From the NCBI GenBank assembly GCA_014653365.1, contig JACWEQ010000006.1:1-55252 (forward strand): a stretch of DNA of 55,252 nucleotides, given 5' to 3'. Source of the DNA: Pelagibacterales bacterium SAG-MED49. Its GTDB lineage: Bacteria; Pseudomonadota; Alphaproteobacteria; Pelagibacterales; Pelagibacteraceae. The notes beneath the pieces are model-generated. The model ran no database searches. It had not been told where the DNA came from and was given only the letters and a program-made list of their open reading frames with translations. A program made the position numbers and the translations under genes. Shown piece after piece: positions 26,831-37,725 of this stretch. The first letter of the stretch is position 1; every line of letters begins with the position of its first letter.

Positions 26831-28209
26831 TAAATTCTTTCTCTTATATGGTGTTTTACTTTATCAACATTATTATCGATAATATTGTAATTTTCTTTTT
26901 CAGTCAAAATATACATTAGTTCTTTAGGTAGTTTAGCTTTTAAGTTTATGGCATTTTTTATTGCATCAGGAAACTTACAAGGATGAGCTGTTGCCAAAAC
27001 TATATTGTTTCCACTTATATTAATTTTGTCAAAAGCTCCATAACCTATTGCACTGTGAGGATCTAAAACTAAGTCAAATTTTTCATAAACTTGTTTAATA
27101 GTTTTCAAGACTTCCTCTTCGCTCATTTTCGAGGACAAAAAATTGCTTCTAATTTTATCTAATTTTTCTTGATCAATTATATACTTGCCTTTTTCTTTAA
27201 TATCGTTCATTGCACTAATTGTTTGCGTGTCATCACCATTATTTAAATCGTATATAAGTCGTTCAAAATTACTTGCAATTTGTATATCCATACTTGGAGA
27301 GATAGTTTCTGTAACTTTTTCTACCTCATAACTACCCTTTGAAATAGCTCTATGTAAAATATCATTTTGATTAGTTGCAACAATCAATTTATTAATAGGA
27401 AGACCCATTTTTTTTGCTAAATATCCAGCATACACATCTCCAAAATTTCCAGTAGGAACTGAAAAATTTACAGGCTCATCTTTTTTTTTTACTAAAAAAT
27501 AGCTATAAAAATAATATACACTTTGTGCAATAATTCTTGCCCAATTAATTGAATTAACTCCTGACATTTTAATTTCATTTGAAAAACTCTTGTCAGCAAA
27601 CATTGATTTAACTAGATTTTGGCAGTCATCAAAGTTTCCATTAATTGCAATATTAAATACATTTTGCTCTTTTCCAGTTGTCATCAATTTTCTTTGAACT
27701 GATGAAACACGATTATGTGGATGAAGAACGAATATGTTAATATTTTTTTTTCCTTTAATAGCATCTATTGCTGCTGCTCCAGTATCTCCTGAAGTTGCTA
27801 CAACGATATTAATTTTTTGATTTTCATTGTTGAGATAGTATTCATAAAAGTTTCCTAAGAGTTGCATTGCAACATCCTTAAAAGCCAAAGTTGGACCATG
27901 AAATAACTCAAGTACAGATCTATCTCCAACCTCTATTAAGTTAACAACATTTGTTTTTCTAAAAACTGAATAAGATTTATCAATGATTTTACTTAAATCA
28001 TTCTCACTCATAAAATCACCAATAAAAGTAGAGATAATTTTTTTTGCTAACTGATTATATTCAAGTTCTCTAAAACCATTAATCTCTATATCGCTATACT
28101 TATTGAGTGACTGAGGTATGAATAAACCACCATCATCTGCCAATCCTTTTATAAAAACTTCTTTAAATTCAAACGTTTCTTTACTATTTCTGGTGCTTAT
28201 ATATTTCAT
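26830..28209 (-). CDS. thrC: Threonine synthase
   Basis: ThrC turns O-phosphohomoserine into threonine using PLP. The 459-residue protein matches the long bacterial/yeast type. The PLP Lys is at about 111 in HGPTLAFKDVAMQ, followed by VVATSGDTGAAAIDA (phosphate loop) and SVPTGNFGDVYAGYLAKKMGLP. It starts right after the surf1 stop on the minus strand and faces thrB across rnhA and prx. Confidence 0.97.
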   Translation of the reverse strand: MKYISTRNSKETFEFKEVFIKGLADDGGLFIPQSLNKYSDIEINGFRELEYNQLAKKIISTFIGDFMSENDLSKIIDKSYSVFRKTNVVNLIEVGDRSVLELFHGPTLAFKDVAMQLLGNFYEYYLNNENQKINIVVATSGDTGAAAIDAIKGKKNINIFVLHPHNRVSSVQRKLMTTGKEQNVFNIAINGNFDDCQNLVKSMFADKSFSNEIKMSGVNSINWARIIAQSVYYFYSYFLVKKKDEPVNFSVPTGNFGDVYAGYLAKKMGLPINKLIVATNQNDILHRAISKGSYEVEKVTETISPSMDIQIASNFERLIYDLNNGDDTQTISAMNDIKEKGKYIIDQEKLDKIRSNFLSSKMSEEEVLKTIKQVYEKFDLVLDPHSAIGYGAFDKINISGNNIVLATAHPCKFPDAIKNAINLKAKLPKELMYILTEKENYNIIDNNVDKVKHHIRERI

Positions 28210-28863
28210 TTAATAATTTTTTTTCCTAAAATATAAATATATTAAAAGAATTGAAATCGCCATTGAAAACCAAGTAATTGCATATTTTTTATGGTTGTTT
28301 GAAATATTAGCAGTAATCACTTTAGGTTCTGGTATCTTATAATCTCCATTTAAATATATAATATATTTAGAAAACTTTTTTCCAGTATAAGAAAAAATAT
28401 CATCTCTATCTAATGTAAACCAATAGTTTTTTTTTATGTCATTTTCAGGTTTAAATGAATTTGCTTTAGATTGTTTTTTTAATGTTCCAACTATACGATT
28501 TGTATTAATTAAATTAATTTCTGCTTTATCTTTTTTATCAAAAGGTATCCATCCTCTGTTAATCAAATAATTTTCATTGCCTATTAAAATAGGATTGATT
28601 ACTTCAAATCCAGGTTTTCCACTATTATTTAAATTATATAAATAAATTTGTTTATCAAAATCAACTGTCCCAGAAGTTTTTATTCTCAAATAATTTTGAT
28701 TATTAAATTTTGATAACTCAACTGGATTAATTTTTAAAGAATTTTCAATTTCTGATATTAAGTCTAGCTTCCAATTTAATCTATATAGCTGCCATGACCC
28801 TAATGATAAAAGCACTAGAATAATAAAATAAACAAAAACTGAAAATAAAAACTTATTCTTCAA
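28210..28863 (-). CDS. SURF1 family cytochrome oxidase assembly protein
   Basis: SURF1 helps place haem a into cytochrome c oxidase subunit I. The 217-residue protein has the expected two membrane helices at its ends (about 5-25 and 190-212) around a periplasmic domain. Family signatures are LGSWQLYRLNWKLDLI, YLYNLNNSGKPGFEVINPI and LINRGWIPFDKK. It lies ten bases after coxC, as in many alphaproteobacterial cox operons. Confidence 0.92.
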   Translation of the reverse strand: MKNKFLFSVFVYFIILVLLSLGSWQLYRLNWKLDLISEIENSLKINPVELSKFNNQNYLRIKTSGTVDFDKQIYLYNLNNSGKPGFEVINPILIGNENYLINRGWIPFDKKDKAEINLINTNRIVGTLKKQSKANSFKPENDIKKNYWFTLDRDDIFSYTGKKFSKYIIYLNGDYKIPEPKVITANISNNHKKYAITWFSMAISILLIYLYFRKKNY

Positions 28864-28873
28864 GGATTAAATA

Positions 28874-29662
28874 TTAACTTCCCCAAATATATATTGCAGC
28901 AAATAAAAATAACCAAACGACATCAACAAAATGCCAATACCATGCAGCTGCTTCAAATCCAAAATGGTGATCTTTGTTAAAATGACCGAGTTTTCCTCTC
29001 CACAAACATACTGCTAAAAATATAGTTCCAACAATTACATGGAAACCATGAAAACCTGTTGCCATATAAAAAACTGCACCATAAATATGACCAGAATAAT
29101 CAAAAGTTGCATGATGGTATTCGTAAGCTTGAAGCAAAGTAAAGCAAAAACCTAGAATAACTGTCAGTGTTAATCCTTGAATAAAGCTTTTTCTGTCATC
29201 TTCTAATAATGCGTGATGAGACCAGGTTACAGTCGTGCCTGAAAGTAATAAAACCAATGTATTAATTAAAGGAATATCCCATGGGTCAAAAGTTTCTATA
29301 TCTTTTGGAGGCCAAACATTTCCAACAAACTCATTAGGAAATAAACTTACATCAAAATAAGCCCAAAACCATGCAACAAAAAACATAACTTCCGATGCAA
29401 TAAACAATGTCATTCCATATCTATGATGAATTTGAACAACGGGAGTATGGTGTCCTTGATGCTCAGCTTCTATTACAACATCTCTAAACCACATGTATGC
29501 TCCATAAATCACTAAAGCTAAGCCAAGATACATTCCCCAAGAAACATCATTATGCATGTAATAAATTGATCCTATTGCTAATACTAAGCAAGAGAATGAT
29601 ACGTAGATTGGCCAAGGACTTGGGTCTACTAAATGGTAATCATGTTTTTTTTCAGCTGACAT
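28874..29662 (-). CDS. coxC: Cytochrome c oxidase subunit III
   Basis: The 262-residue membrane protein has seven hydrophobic helices and is the third core subunit of the aa3-type oxidase. Signatures include MTLFIASEVMFFVAWFWAYFDVSLFP, the GTTVTWSHHALLE block, GFHGFHVIVGTIFL and the ending FEAAAWYWHFVDVVWLFLFAAIYIWGS. It sits between ctaG and surf1. Confidence 0.98.
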   Translation of the reverse strand: MSAEKKHDYHLVDPSPWPIYVSFSCLVLAIGSIYYMHNDVSWGMYLGLALVIYGAYMWFRDVVIEAEHQGHHTPVVQIHHRYGMTLFIASEVMFFVAWFWAYFDVSLFPNEFVGNVWPPKDIETFDPWDIPLINTLVLLLSGTTVTWSHHALLEDDRKSFIQGLTLTVILGFCFTLLQAYEYHHATFDYSGHIYGAVFYMATGFHGFHVIVGTIFLAVCLWRGKLGHFNKDHHFGFEAAAWYWHFVDVVWLFLFAAIYIWGS

Positions 29663-29671
29663 TTTTCGTGA

Positions 29672-30205
29672 TTATGATTGTTTATAGTAATCTGTCGAGA
29701 AAAAAGTGTACGACATAGTTACATCATGAAGATTTTTTGTGCTTGGATCATTCACCAGTTCAGGATCCAAATAAAAAGTCATAACATAAGTTGCTTTCTC
29801 ACCAGCTTTTAACTCCTGTTTTTCAAAGCAAAAACAACCTAATTTACTATAATATTTTCCAAAGGTTGAAGGCGAAACATTAAAGCTAGCAACACCATAA
29901 GTGGTCTCATCTCCATAATTTTCTACTTCAAATTCTATCCTATTAACTTGGCCAACCTTAACATCTATAACATTTGACTTAGCCTTAAAGTCCCAAGTAA
30001 GATTATTCACATTGGTATCAAATCGAACACTTACAATTTTATCTAATACTATATTAGGAGCTTCTTTAGACACCTGAGTAGTTCCACCAAATCCTGTTAT
30101 ACGACAAAACATGTCATAAAGTGGAACTGCAGCAAATGATAGTCCTAGCATTAGAAAAAAAACTCCTCCAAGTAAAACAGGTGTTAAAGTTTTTTTCTTT
30201 ATCAT
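29672..30205 (-). CDS. ctaG: Cytochrome c oxidase assembly protein CtaG/Cox11
   Basis: Cox11-type CtaG delivers copper to the CuB site of subunit I. The 177-residue protein has one N-terminal membrane helix and a periplasmic immunoglobulin-like domain. The copper-binding motif CFCFEKQ lies in YYSKLGCFCFEKQELKAGE, and the VPLYDMFCRITGFGGTTQ segment after the helix is a family hallmark. The start overlaps the small upstream frame by four bases. Confidence 0.96.
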   Translation of the reverse strand: MIKKKTLTPVLLGGVFFLMLGLSFAAVPLYDMFCRITGFGGTTQVSKEAPNIVLDKIVSVRFDTNVNNLTWDFKAKSNVIDVKVGQVNRIEFEVENYGDETTYGVASFNVSPSTFGKYYSKLGCFCFEKQELKAGEKATYVMTFYLDPELVNDPSTKNLHDVTMSYTFFSTDYYKQS

Positions 30206-30327
30206 AGCTGTCTATCAAAAACTCCAACATTATATAAAGTGAACACAAATAAAAATATCATAAATGCTATGATGGTTAATGCAGTTAAGACATTTTTTTT
30301 CTTGGTTTTTTTATCAGGTGTTATCAT
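30202..30327 (-). CDS. Small single-helix protein in the cox operon, 41 residues
   Basis: An ATG at 30325-30327 opens a 41-codon frame ending at 30202. It has a Lys-rich N-terminus (MITPDKKTKKKN), one membrane helix (about 13-31) and a short periplasmic tail NVGVFDRQL. It overlaps both neighbours by ATGA-type junctions: its start with the haem O synthase stop and its stop with the ctaG start. That is strong evidence of a translated gene. Small membrane proteins, sometimes called CoxF, occupy this position in other alphaproteobacterial cox operons; a link to those is inference from position. Confidence 0.75.
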   Translation of the reverse strand: MITPDKKTKKKNVLTALTIIAFMIFLFVFTLYNVGVFDRQL

Positions 30328-31235
30328 AAAATTTTATCTATTAAAAAAAGAATAAATATCAGAAACAAATATAAAATTGAATATCCAAATATTGATTTTG
30401 CTTTTTTTGCATTAAATTTGTTTTTCTTATAGTTGTAAAGCTCAAAACATAAAAAATTATAGTAAAAAGTTAAAATTAATGATGGAATTAAAAATACCAA
30501 ACCAACAAAACCAATTGCATAAGGCATAATTATTACTGGAAGCATAATTAAAGAATATATAAATATATTAAGCTTTGTGCTCTCAATACCATTAGTTAAT
30601 GGAAGCATTGGAATTTTAGCTTTTTTATAGTCGTCAGATTTATATAGGCTTAATGCCCAAAAATGAGATGGCGTCCAAAAGAAAATTATTAAAAAAAATG
30701 TTAAAGGTTCTAATGAAAGAGAATTTGTGGCTATAGTCCAGCCAATAACAGGAGGTAAAGCACCTGCGGCCCCACCAATTACTATATTTTGAGGAGTTAA
30801 TCTCTTTAACCAAACTGTATAAACCAGCACATAAAACAAGATGGTAAACAATAATAAGCTCGCCGATATTCTGTTTGCAAAAAAATCAAGAGCAATTACT
30901 GAAAATATCGAAAGAACTATACCAAAAACCAAAGCTTGATTTTTATTAACTTTACCTGTTGGTATTGGTCTAAGACAAGTTCTAGTCATTAATGCATCTA
31001 AATCAGACTCGTACCACATATTCAGTGCTCCTGCCGCTCCTGCCCCAATTGATACTAATATAATTCCTATAATTGCATCCTTAGTTGGAATTATATTTGG
31101 TGCCATCAATAAACCTACAGCACAAGTGAAGATAACTAACGACATTACCCTTGGCTTCATAAGCTTAAAGAGTTCAGAAAAATTAAAAACGTCTTCCTGG
31201 CTTAAATTTCTATTTTTTAATTTAGACTTAATCAT
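30324..31235 (-). CDS. ctaB: Protohaem IX farnesyltransferase (haem O synthase)
   Basis: CtaB/CyoE adds a farnesyl tail to haem B to make haem O, the precursor of haem A for the oxidase. The 303-residue UbiA-superfamily membrane protein has the Asp-rich motif NMWYESDLDALMTRTCLRPIP, the second motif around SLYKSDDYKKAKIPMLP, and VIGGAAGALPPVIGW. It lies between coxA and the small cox-operon protein. Confidence 0.97.
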   Translation of the reverse strand: MIKSKLKNRNLSQEDVFNFSELFKLMKPRVMSLVIFTCAVGLLMAPNIIPTKDAIIGIILVSIGAGAAGALNMWYESDLDALMTRTCLRPIPTGKVNKNQALVFGIVLSIFSVIALDFFANRISASLLLFTILFYVLVYTVWLKRLTPQNIVIGGAAGALPPVIGWTIATNSLSLEPLTFFLIIFFWTPSHFWALSLYKSDDYKKAKIPMLPLTNGIESTKLNIFIYSLIMLPVIIMPYAIGFVGLVFLIPSLILTFYYNFLCFELYNYKKNKFNAKKAKSIFGYSILYLFLIFILFLIDKIL

Positions 31236-31267
31236 TAATTCTTGGTTTAAAAAATCTAAATTATTTA

Positions 31268-33719
<2,452 letters not shown>

Positions 33720-33779
33720 TTTTAAACACTATATAGATCGTCTTTTAAAAAATTACACTTTAGTTTTCGCGACAAAATA

Positions 33780-34481
33780 TCAATTAATTGCGTAATTTAC
33801 GATTGATAGAGACGAAATGACTGCAGTTTCTGATCTAAGAATATTTTCATTAATTTTAATAGCCTGAACACCATTATATGAAAGAATCTCTTCTCTTTCA
33901 GTCTCAGAAAAGTCTCCTTCTGGACCAACAATAATACAACTTGGGTTATTAGTAAGTTTTTTTAAATCTAGTTTATTTGTTTTTGAATTAAGATCTGTGA
34001 AAATTAAATCCATTTTTTTATCATCTAAAAATTTTTTTAAGGATTTAGGCTCCTCAATAGATGGAACATTAATTCGATTAGATTGTTCGGCAGCTTCTAT
34101 AATAACTTTTTCCAATCTCTCTTTATTTATTTTTCTAACAACTGTTCGATCAAAAATAATAGGCAAAAACTTTGTAACTCCTAACTCAGTTGCTTTTTGT
34201 ATCATGAAATTAAAATAATTTGATTTGATGGGTGAAAAAGCCAACCATAACTCTTTAGGATATTCTTTTTGTCTTAGTTGTTTTGTAATATTGAATTCAA
34301 TTGAGCTTTTTGAAATACTTATAATTTTTGCTTCCCATTCTCCACTACTATTAAATAAAGAAAAAACTTCATTTTCTTTAATTCTCATAACTTTTGAAAC
34401 ATAATGAGATTGTGACTTATCAAGCTTGTCCTTTAAATTAATTGATAAACTTTTTGGAAAAAATAATCTAATGTTACTCAT
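33780..34481 (-). CDS. rsmE: 16S rRNA (uracil-1498-N3)-methyltransferase
   Basis: RsmE methylates U1498 in 16S rRNA. The 233-residue SPOUT-class protein shows RLFFP near the start, SHYVSKVMRIKENEVFSLFNSSGEW in the N-terminal PUA-like part, QKATELGVTKFLPI, AAEQSNRINVPSI, and the knot motif IIVGPEGDFSETE followed by NILRSETAVISSLSIV. All family blocks are present. It is divergent from the HAD-CDGSH gene with only 16 bases between them. Confidence 0.95.
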   Translation of the reverse strand: MSNIRLFFPKSLSINLKDKLDKSQSHYVSKVMRIKENEVFSLFNSSGEWEAKIISISKSSIEFNITKQLRQKEYPKELWLAFSPIKSNYFNFMIQKATELGVTKFLPIIFDRTVVRKINKERLEKVIIEAAEQSNRINVPSIEEPKSLKKFLDDKKMDLIFTDLNSKTNKLDLKKLTNNPSCIIVGPEGDFSETEREEILSYNGVQAIKINENILRSETAVISSLSIVNYAIN

Positions 34482-34497
34482 ATTGATAAATTAGTTT

Positions 34498-35421
34498 ATG
34501 AAAAATATTAAAGCAATAATTTTTGATGCATATGGCACTTTATTTGATGTCAACTCGGCTGCAGAAAAATGTAAAGATAAAATTGGTGATAAGTGGGAAG
34601 GTTTTGCAAATTATTGGAGAACCACTCAGCTAGAATATACTTGGCTTAGAAGTTTAATGAAAAGACATAAAGATTTTTGGCAAGTGACTGAAGATAGTTT
34701 GGATAAGTCTATGAAAGCTTACAAAATAGACTCTTCGATGAGAAATGAATTATTAGATCTTTATAAAATTTTATCACCTTTTGAAGAAGTACCTGAAGTT
34801 TTAAAATTACTTAAAGAAAAAAATTTTAAGCTTGCTATCCTTTCAAATGGAACACCTTCTCTTCTAAATGAATTGGTTAAAAGTAATAATTTAGATAATT
34901 TATTTGATGATCTTTTTTCAATAGAAGAAGTCGGAATTTATAAACCAGATTCTAAAGTTTACGATATGCCAGTAAAAAAATATAATATTGAAAAAGATGA
35001 GGTTGCTTTTTTAAGTGCTAATACTTGGGATGTATCTGGTGGTGGAAATTATGGGTATAATTCAATCTGGGTAAACAGAAATAATAATATTTTTGATAAT
35101 CTTGATTATAAACCTCAAAATGAAATTAAAAATTTAAAAAAATTAATTGATATAATTTATTTTTTTAATCGAAAGGGTAAAATGACTAAAGGACAAAGAG
35201 CAGGAAATAGTGCAATTGCAGTTGAAGTAGAAAAAGGTAAATCTTATTATTGGTGTGCATGTGGCAAATCAAAAAATCAGCCTTTTTGTGATGGCTCTCA
35301 TAAAGGAACTGAGTTTAACTCAGTCGTATATAAAGCTGAAGAAACTACAAAGAAGTTTTTTTGTTCATGTAAACAAACAGATAATCAGCCTTTTTGTGAT
35401 GGATCACATAATAAAAAGTAA
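34498..35421 (+). CDS. Haloacid dehalogenase type II fused in frame to a tandem CDGSH iron-sulfur domain
   Basis: Residues 1 to about 222 are a HAD-type (S)-2-haloacid dehalogenase: nucleophile Asp10 in IIFDAYGTLFD, the LAILSNGTPSLL loop, the conserved Lys in GIYKPDSKVYD, and FLSANTWDVSGGGNYGYNSIWVNR. Residues 229-307 are a separate iron-sulfur unit with two CDGSH motifs (CACGKSKNQPFCDGSH and CSCKQTDNQPFCDGSH), each giving three Cys and one His ligand. The linker contains a T7 run (35160-35166). One T fewer would stop the first part at a TGA overlapping the ATG at 35182; one more would stop it at once. A ribosome-site-like GAAAGGG precedes that ATG. I think these are two genes merged by an indel, real or artefactual. 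Confidence 0.85.
   Translation: MKNIKAIIFDAYGTLFDVNSAAEKCKDKIGDKWEGFANYWRTTQLEYTWLRSLMKRHKDFWQVTEDSLDKSMKAYKIDSSMRNELLDLYKILSPFEEVPEVLKLLKEKNFKLAILSNGTPSLLNELVKSNNLDNLFDDLFSIEEVGIYKPDSKVYDMPVKKYNIEKDEVAFLSANTWDVSGGGNYGYNSIWVNRNNNIFDNLDYKPQNEIKNLKKLIDIIYFFNRKGKMTKGQRAGNSAIAVEVEKGKSYYWCACGKSKNQPFCDGSHKGTEFNSVVYKAEETTKKFFCSCKQTDNQPFCDGSHNKK
35182..35421 (+). CDS. Tandem CDGSH iron-sulfur protein, probable separate start
   Basis: This 79-residue unit begins at an internal ATG (MTKGQRAGNSAIAVEVEKGKS) preceded by a GAAAGGG ribosome-site-like sequence seven to ten bases upstream. It could be translated on its own even though the sequence as given also reads it as the end of the HAD protein. Both repeats have the C-x-C then C-D-G-S-H ligand set for a [2Fe-2S] cluster, as in bacterial mitoNEET relatives. 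Function is unknown; redox sensing or cluster transfer is suggested for the family. Given as a sub-feature of the fusion above. Confidence 0.6.
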   Translation: MTKGQRAGNSAIAVEVEKGKSYYWCACGKSKNQPFCDGSHKGTEFNSVVYKAEETTKKFFCSCKQTDNQPFCDGSHNKK

Positions 35422-35457
35422 CATTGAAATTAGAAATTTATTAACTACTTCTAAGTC

Positions 35458-36294
35458 ATGAAGCATATAGAAGTAAGTAAAATAATTGACCCAATTCCAG
35501 CATCAGATGGTGCTGGAGTAAAATTAAAAAGAAGTATTGGTGTTGAGCCAAACTACTTTGATCCATTTTTAATGTTAGATGAGTTTGGATCAGAAAATAG
35601 CGAAGATTACATTGCAGGTTTTCCACCCCACCCTCACAGAGGAATTGAAACAGTTACTTACATGTTAGCTGGAGATTTTGAACATAAAGATAGTACTGGT
35701 GGTGAAGGTAGAATGACTGCAGGAGATGTTCAATGGATGAAGACAGGTAGTGGAATAATTCATTCTGAAATGCCAGCGATGAAAGAAGGTAAACTTCATG
35801 GTTTTCAATTATGGGTAAATATGCCCGCTAAATTGAAGATGAGTAAGCCTGAATATATTTATATTGATGCAGATAAAATGAGTGTTCATAAAGATGGAGA
35901 CAAACAAGTTAAAGTCATAGCAGGTAAATTTGAAAAAGCTGAGGGCCCTGTCAAAGGTCATAATATTGAGCCAATTTATTTTGATGTTGAATTAAATAAA
36001 GATAAAGAGTTTAATTTTAAATTAACATCTACTCATAATAGTTTTATTTATTTAATTAATGGTGAAATAAAAATTGGTAAAAATAAACACAACAATGTTA
36101 AAGATAGTACTTTAATACTATTAACAAGGGGTGAAGATTTAACTGTAAAAGCTAAATCAGATACTAAATTTTTACTTATTTCTGGAAAGCCAATAAATGA
36201 AGAAATTGCAAGAGGTGGACCTTTTGTAATGAATACTAAAGCTGAAATCTTGCAAGCAGTGCAAGATTATCATAATGATACATTTGTAAAATAA
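35458..36294 (+). CDS. Pirin family protein
   Basis: Pirins are bicupin proteins; some oxidise quercetin, others act as regulators. The 278-residue protein has the metal-binding N-terminal cupin: FPPHPHRGIETVTYMLAGDFEHKDSTG, followed by MKTGSGIIHSEMP, giving the His/His/His/Glu set. The C-terminal cupin is less conserved, as usual, ending GGPFVMNTKAEILQAVQDYH. It overlaps the quinone oxidoreductase gene by one base (TAATG). The exact substrate cannot be read. Confidence 0.92.
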   Translation: MKHIEVSKIIDPIPASDGAGVKLKRSIGVEPNYFDPFLMLDEFGSENSEDYIAGFPPHPHRGIETVTYMLAGDFEHKDSTGGEGRMTAGDVQWMKTGSGIIHSEMPAMKEGKLHGFQLWVNMPAKLKMSKPEYIYIDADKMSVHKDGDKQVKVIAGKFEKAEGPVKGHNIEPIYFDVELNKDKEFNFKLTSTHNSFIYLINGEIKIGKNKHNNVKDSTLILLTRGEDLTVKAKSDTKFLLISGKPINEEIARGGPFVMNTKAEILQAVQDYHNDTFVK

Positions 36295-37265
36295 TGAAAA
36301 CAATACAAATACAAAAATTTGGTGGTCCTGAAGTTTTAGAGTTAACAGATGTAGAAATTGGAAAACCAGGTCCAAAAGAGGTCTTAATAAAAAATTTATC
36401 TATCGCTGTAAACTATATAGATGTTTATCATAGAACGGGATTATACCCCATCCCACTTCCAAGTGGTATTGGGCTTGAAGCATGTGGAATAATAGAAGAA
36501 ATTGGCTCTGAAGTAGATTTGTTTAAAGTTGGAGACAGAGTAAGTCATGCATCAATGCCTATAGGTGCTTATTCAGAAAAACAAATAATGCCACAAGAAA
36601 AATTAGTAATTGTTCCAGATGGAATTTCAAATGAAATTGCATCATGCATTGTTTTAAAAGGAATTACAGCAGAATACTTACTTCATAGAAGTTATGAGGT
36701 AAAGAAAGGAGATAAAGTATTATTTCATGCTGCAGCTGGTGGTGTTGGACAAATTTTATGCCAGTGGGCAAATGCAATTGGATGCACTGTAATTGGGACT
36801 GTTGGTTCAAAAGAAAAGGAAGCTATTGCTAAAAAAAATGGCTGTCACCATGTAATTAATTATACTGATAATAATTTTGTTGAGGAAGTTAAAAAAATAG
36901 TAGGAAAAAATGGAATTGATGTTGTCTATGATGGTGTGGGTGCAAAAACTTTTGAAGGGTCTATTGAATGTTTAAAGGTTAGAGGAATGATGGTAGCTTT
37001 TGGAAATGCATCTGGCTACGTTCATACACTTGATATTAAAAAACATATAAATGCTAAGGGTCTTTTTTTTACAAGACCTTCGATAGCACACTACACAGTA
37101 ACAAGAAAAGAATTAGAAGACTCAGCTGCAAAAGTTTTTGATGCAATTTTATCAGGAAATATAAAAGTAAAAGTTTTTAAAAAATACTCTTTAAGTGAGG
37201 TAAAAAAAGCTCATGAAGATTTAGAGGCAAGATTGCTAACTGGCCCTGTGGTTATACTTCCGTAA
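36294..37265 (+). CDS. NADPH:quinone oxidoreductase, zinc-free MDR family
   Basis: The 323-residue protein is a medium-chain dehydrogenase/reductase of the QorA type. It begins QKFGGPEVLEL, has NYIDVYHRTGLYPIPLPSGIGLEACGII, the nucleotide-binding LFHAAAGGVGQILCQWANAIG, and VVYDGVGAKTFEGSIECL. The Cys ligands for structural zinc are absent. It likely reduces quinones or reactive enones with NADPH. It follows pirin with overlapping codons, so the two are co-transcribed. Confidence 0.92.
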   Translation: MKTIQIQKFGGPEVLELTDVEIGKPGPKEVLIKNLSIAVNYIDVYHRTGLYPIPLPSGIGLEACGIIEEIGSEVDLFKVGDRVSHASMPIGAYSEKQIMPQEKLVIVPDGISNEIASCIVLKGITAEYLLHRSYEVKKGDKVLFHAAAGGVGQILCQWANAIGCTVIGTVGSKEKEAIAKKNGCHHVINYTDNNFVEEVKKIVGKNGIDVVYDGVGAKTFEGSIECLKVRGMMVAFGNASGYVHTLDIKKHINAKGLFFTRPSIAHYTVTRKELEDSAAKVFDAILSGNIKVKVFKKYSLSEVKKAHEDLEARLLTGPVVILP

Positions 37266-37676
37266 CTACATTATTTCTTGATCAATATCCATATCAGACA
37301 TATGAAGTTGTAAAGCCCGGGTAGAGATTTGAATTTCTATTATAAAAAAAATAATTGAAATAATCATGGATAAACAACAAGATCCAAAAATTAATCTAGC
37401 TATAAATATTTCATTTAAATAAAGACCAAATACTGTAAGCATGTTAAAGAGAAATCCAAAAGCTGCAAACAATATTGTAAATTTTAAAAGACTAATTCTT
37501 TTATTCAAATTTATAAATTGTGCTTTCCATTCAGGTGGTGTGTGTTTTTCAAATACATGTGCATCGTGAATTTTTCTAATTAGGCCACTTAAAGTATGAA
37601 ATCTATTACTATAAACACCCATCAATAAAGGAATCGCTGGAAACATTAGTGCTGTGACTGTGTAATCTATATTCAT
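37266..37676 (-). CDS. DUF2721 family membrane protein
   Basis: The 136-residue protein has an N-terminal hydrophobic segment (about 5-22) and two C-terminal helices (about 62-84 and 92-114), with the soluble loop NRFHTLSGLIRKIHDAHVF between. The segment around NRF..LSGLIR is typical of DUF2721 proteins, whose function is unknown. Its stop directly adjoins the convergent quinone oxidoreductase stop, without spacer. Confidence 0.75.
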   Translation of the reverse strand: MNIDYTVTALMFPAIPLLMGVYSNRFHTLSGLIRKIHDAHVFEKHTPPEWKAQFINLNKRISLLKFTILFAAFGFLFNMLTVFGLYLNEIFIARLIFGSCCLSMIISIIFFIIEIQISTRALQLHMSDMDIDQEIM

Positions 37677-37725
37677 ACGAATCAGTTTGATTATGAATCT
37701 AGCCTTTGTTATTTACAAGTAAATT

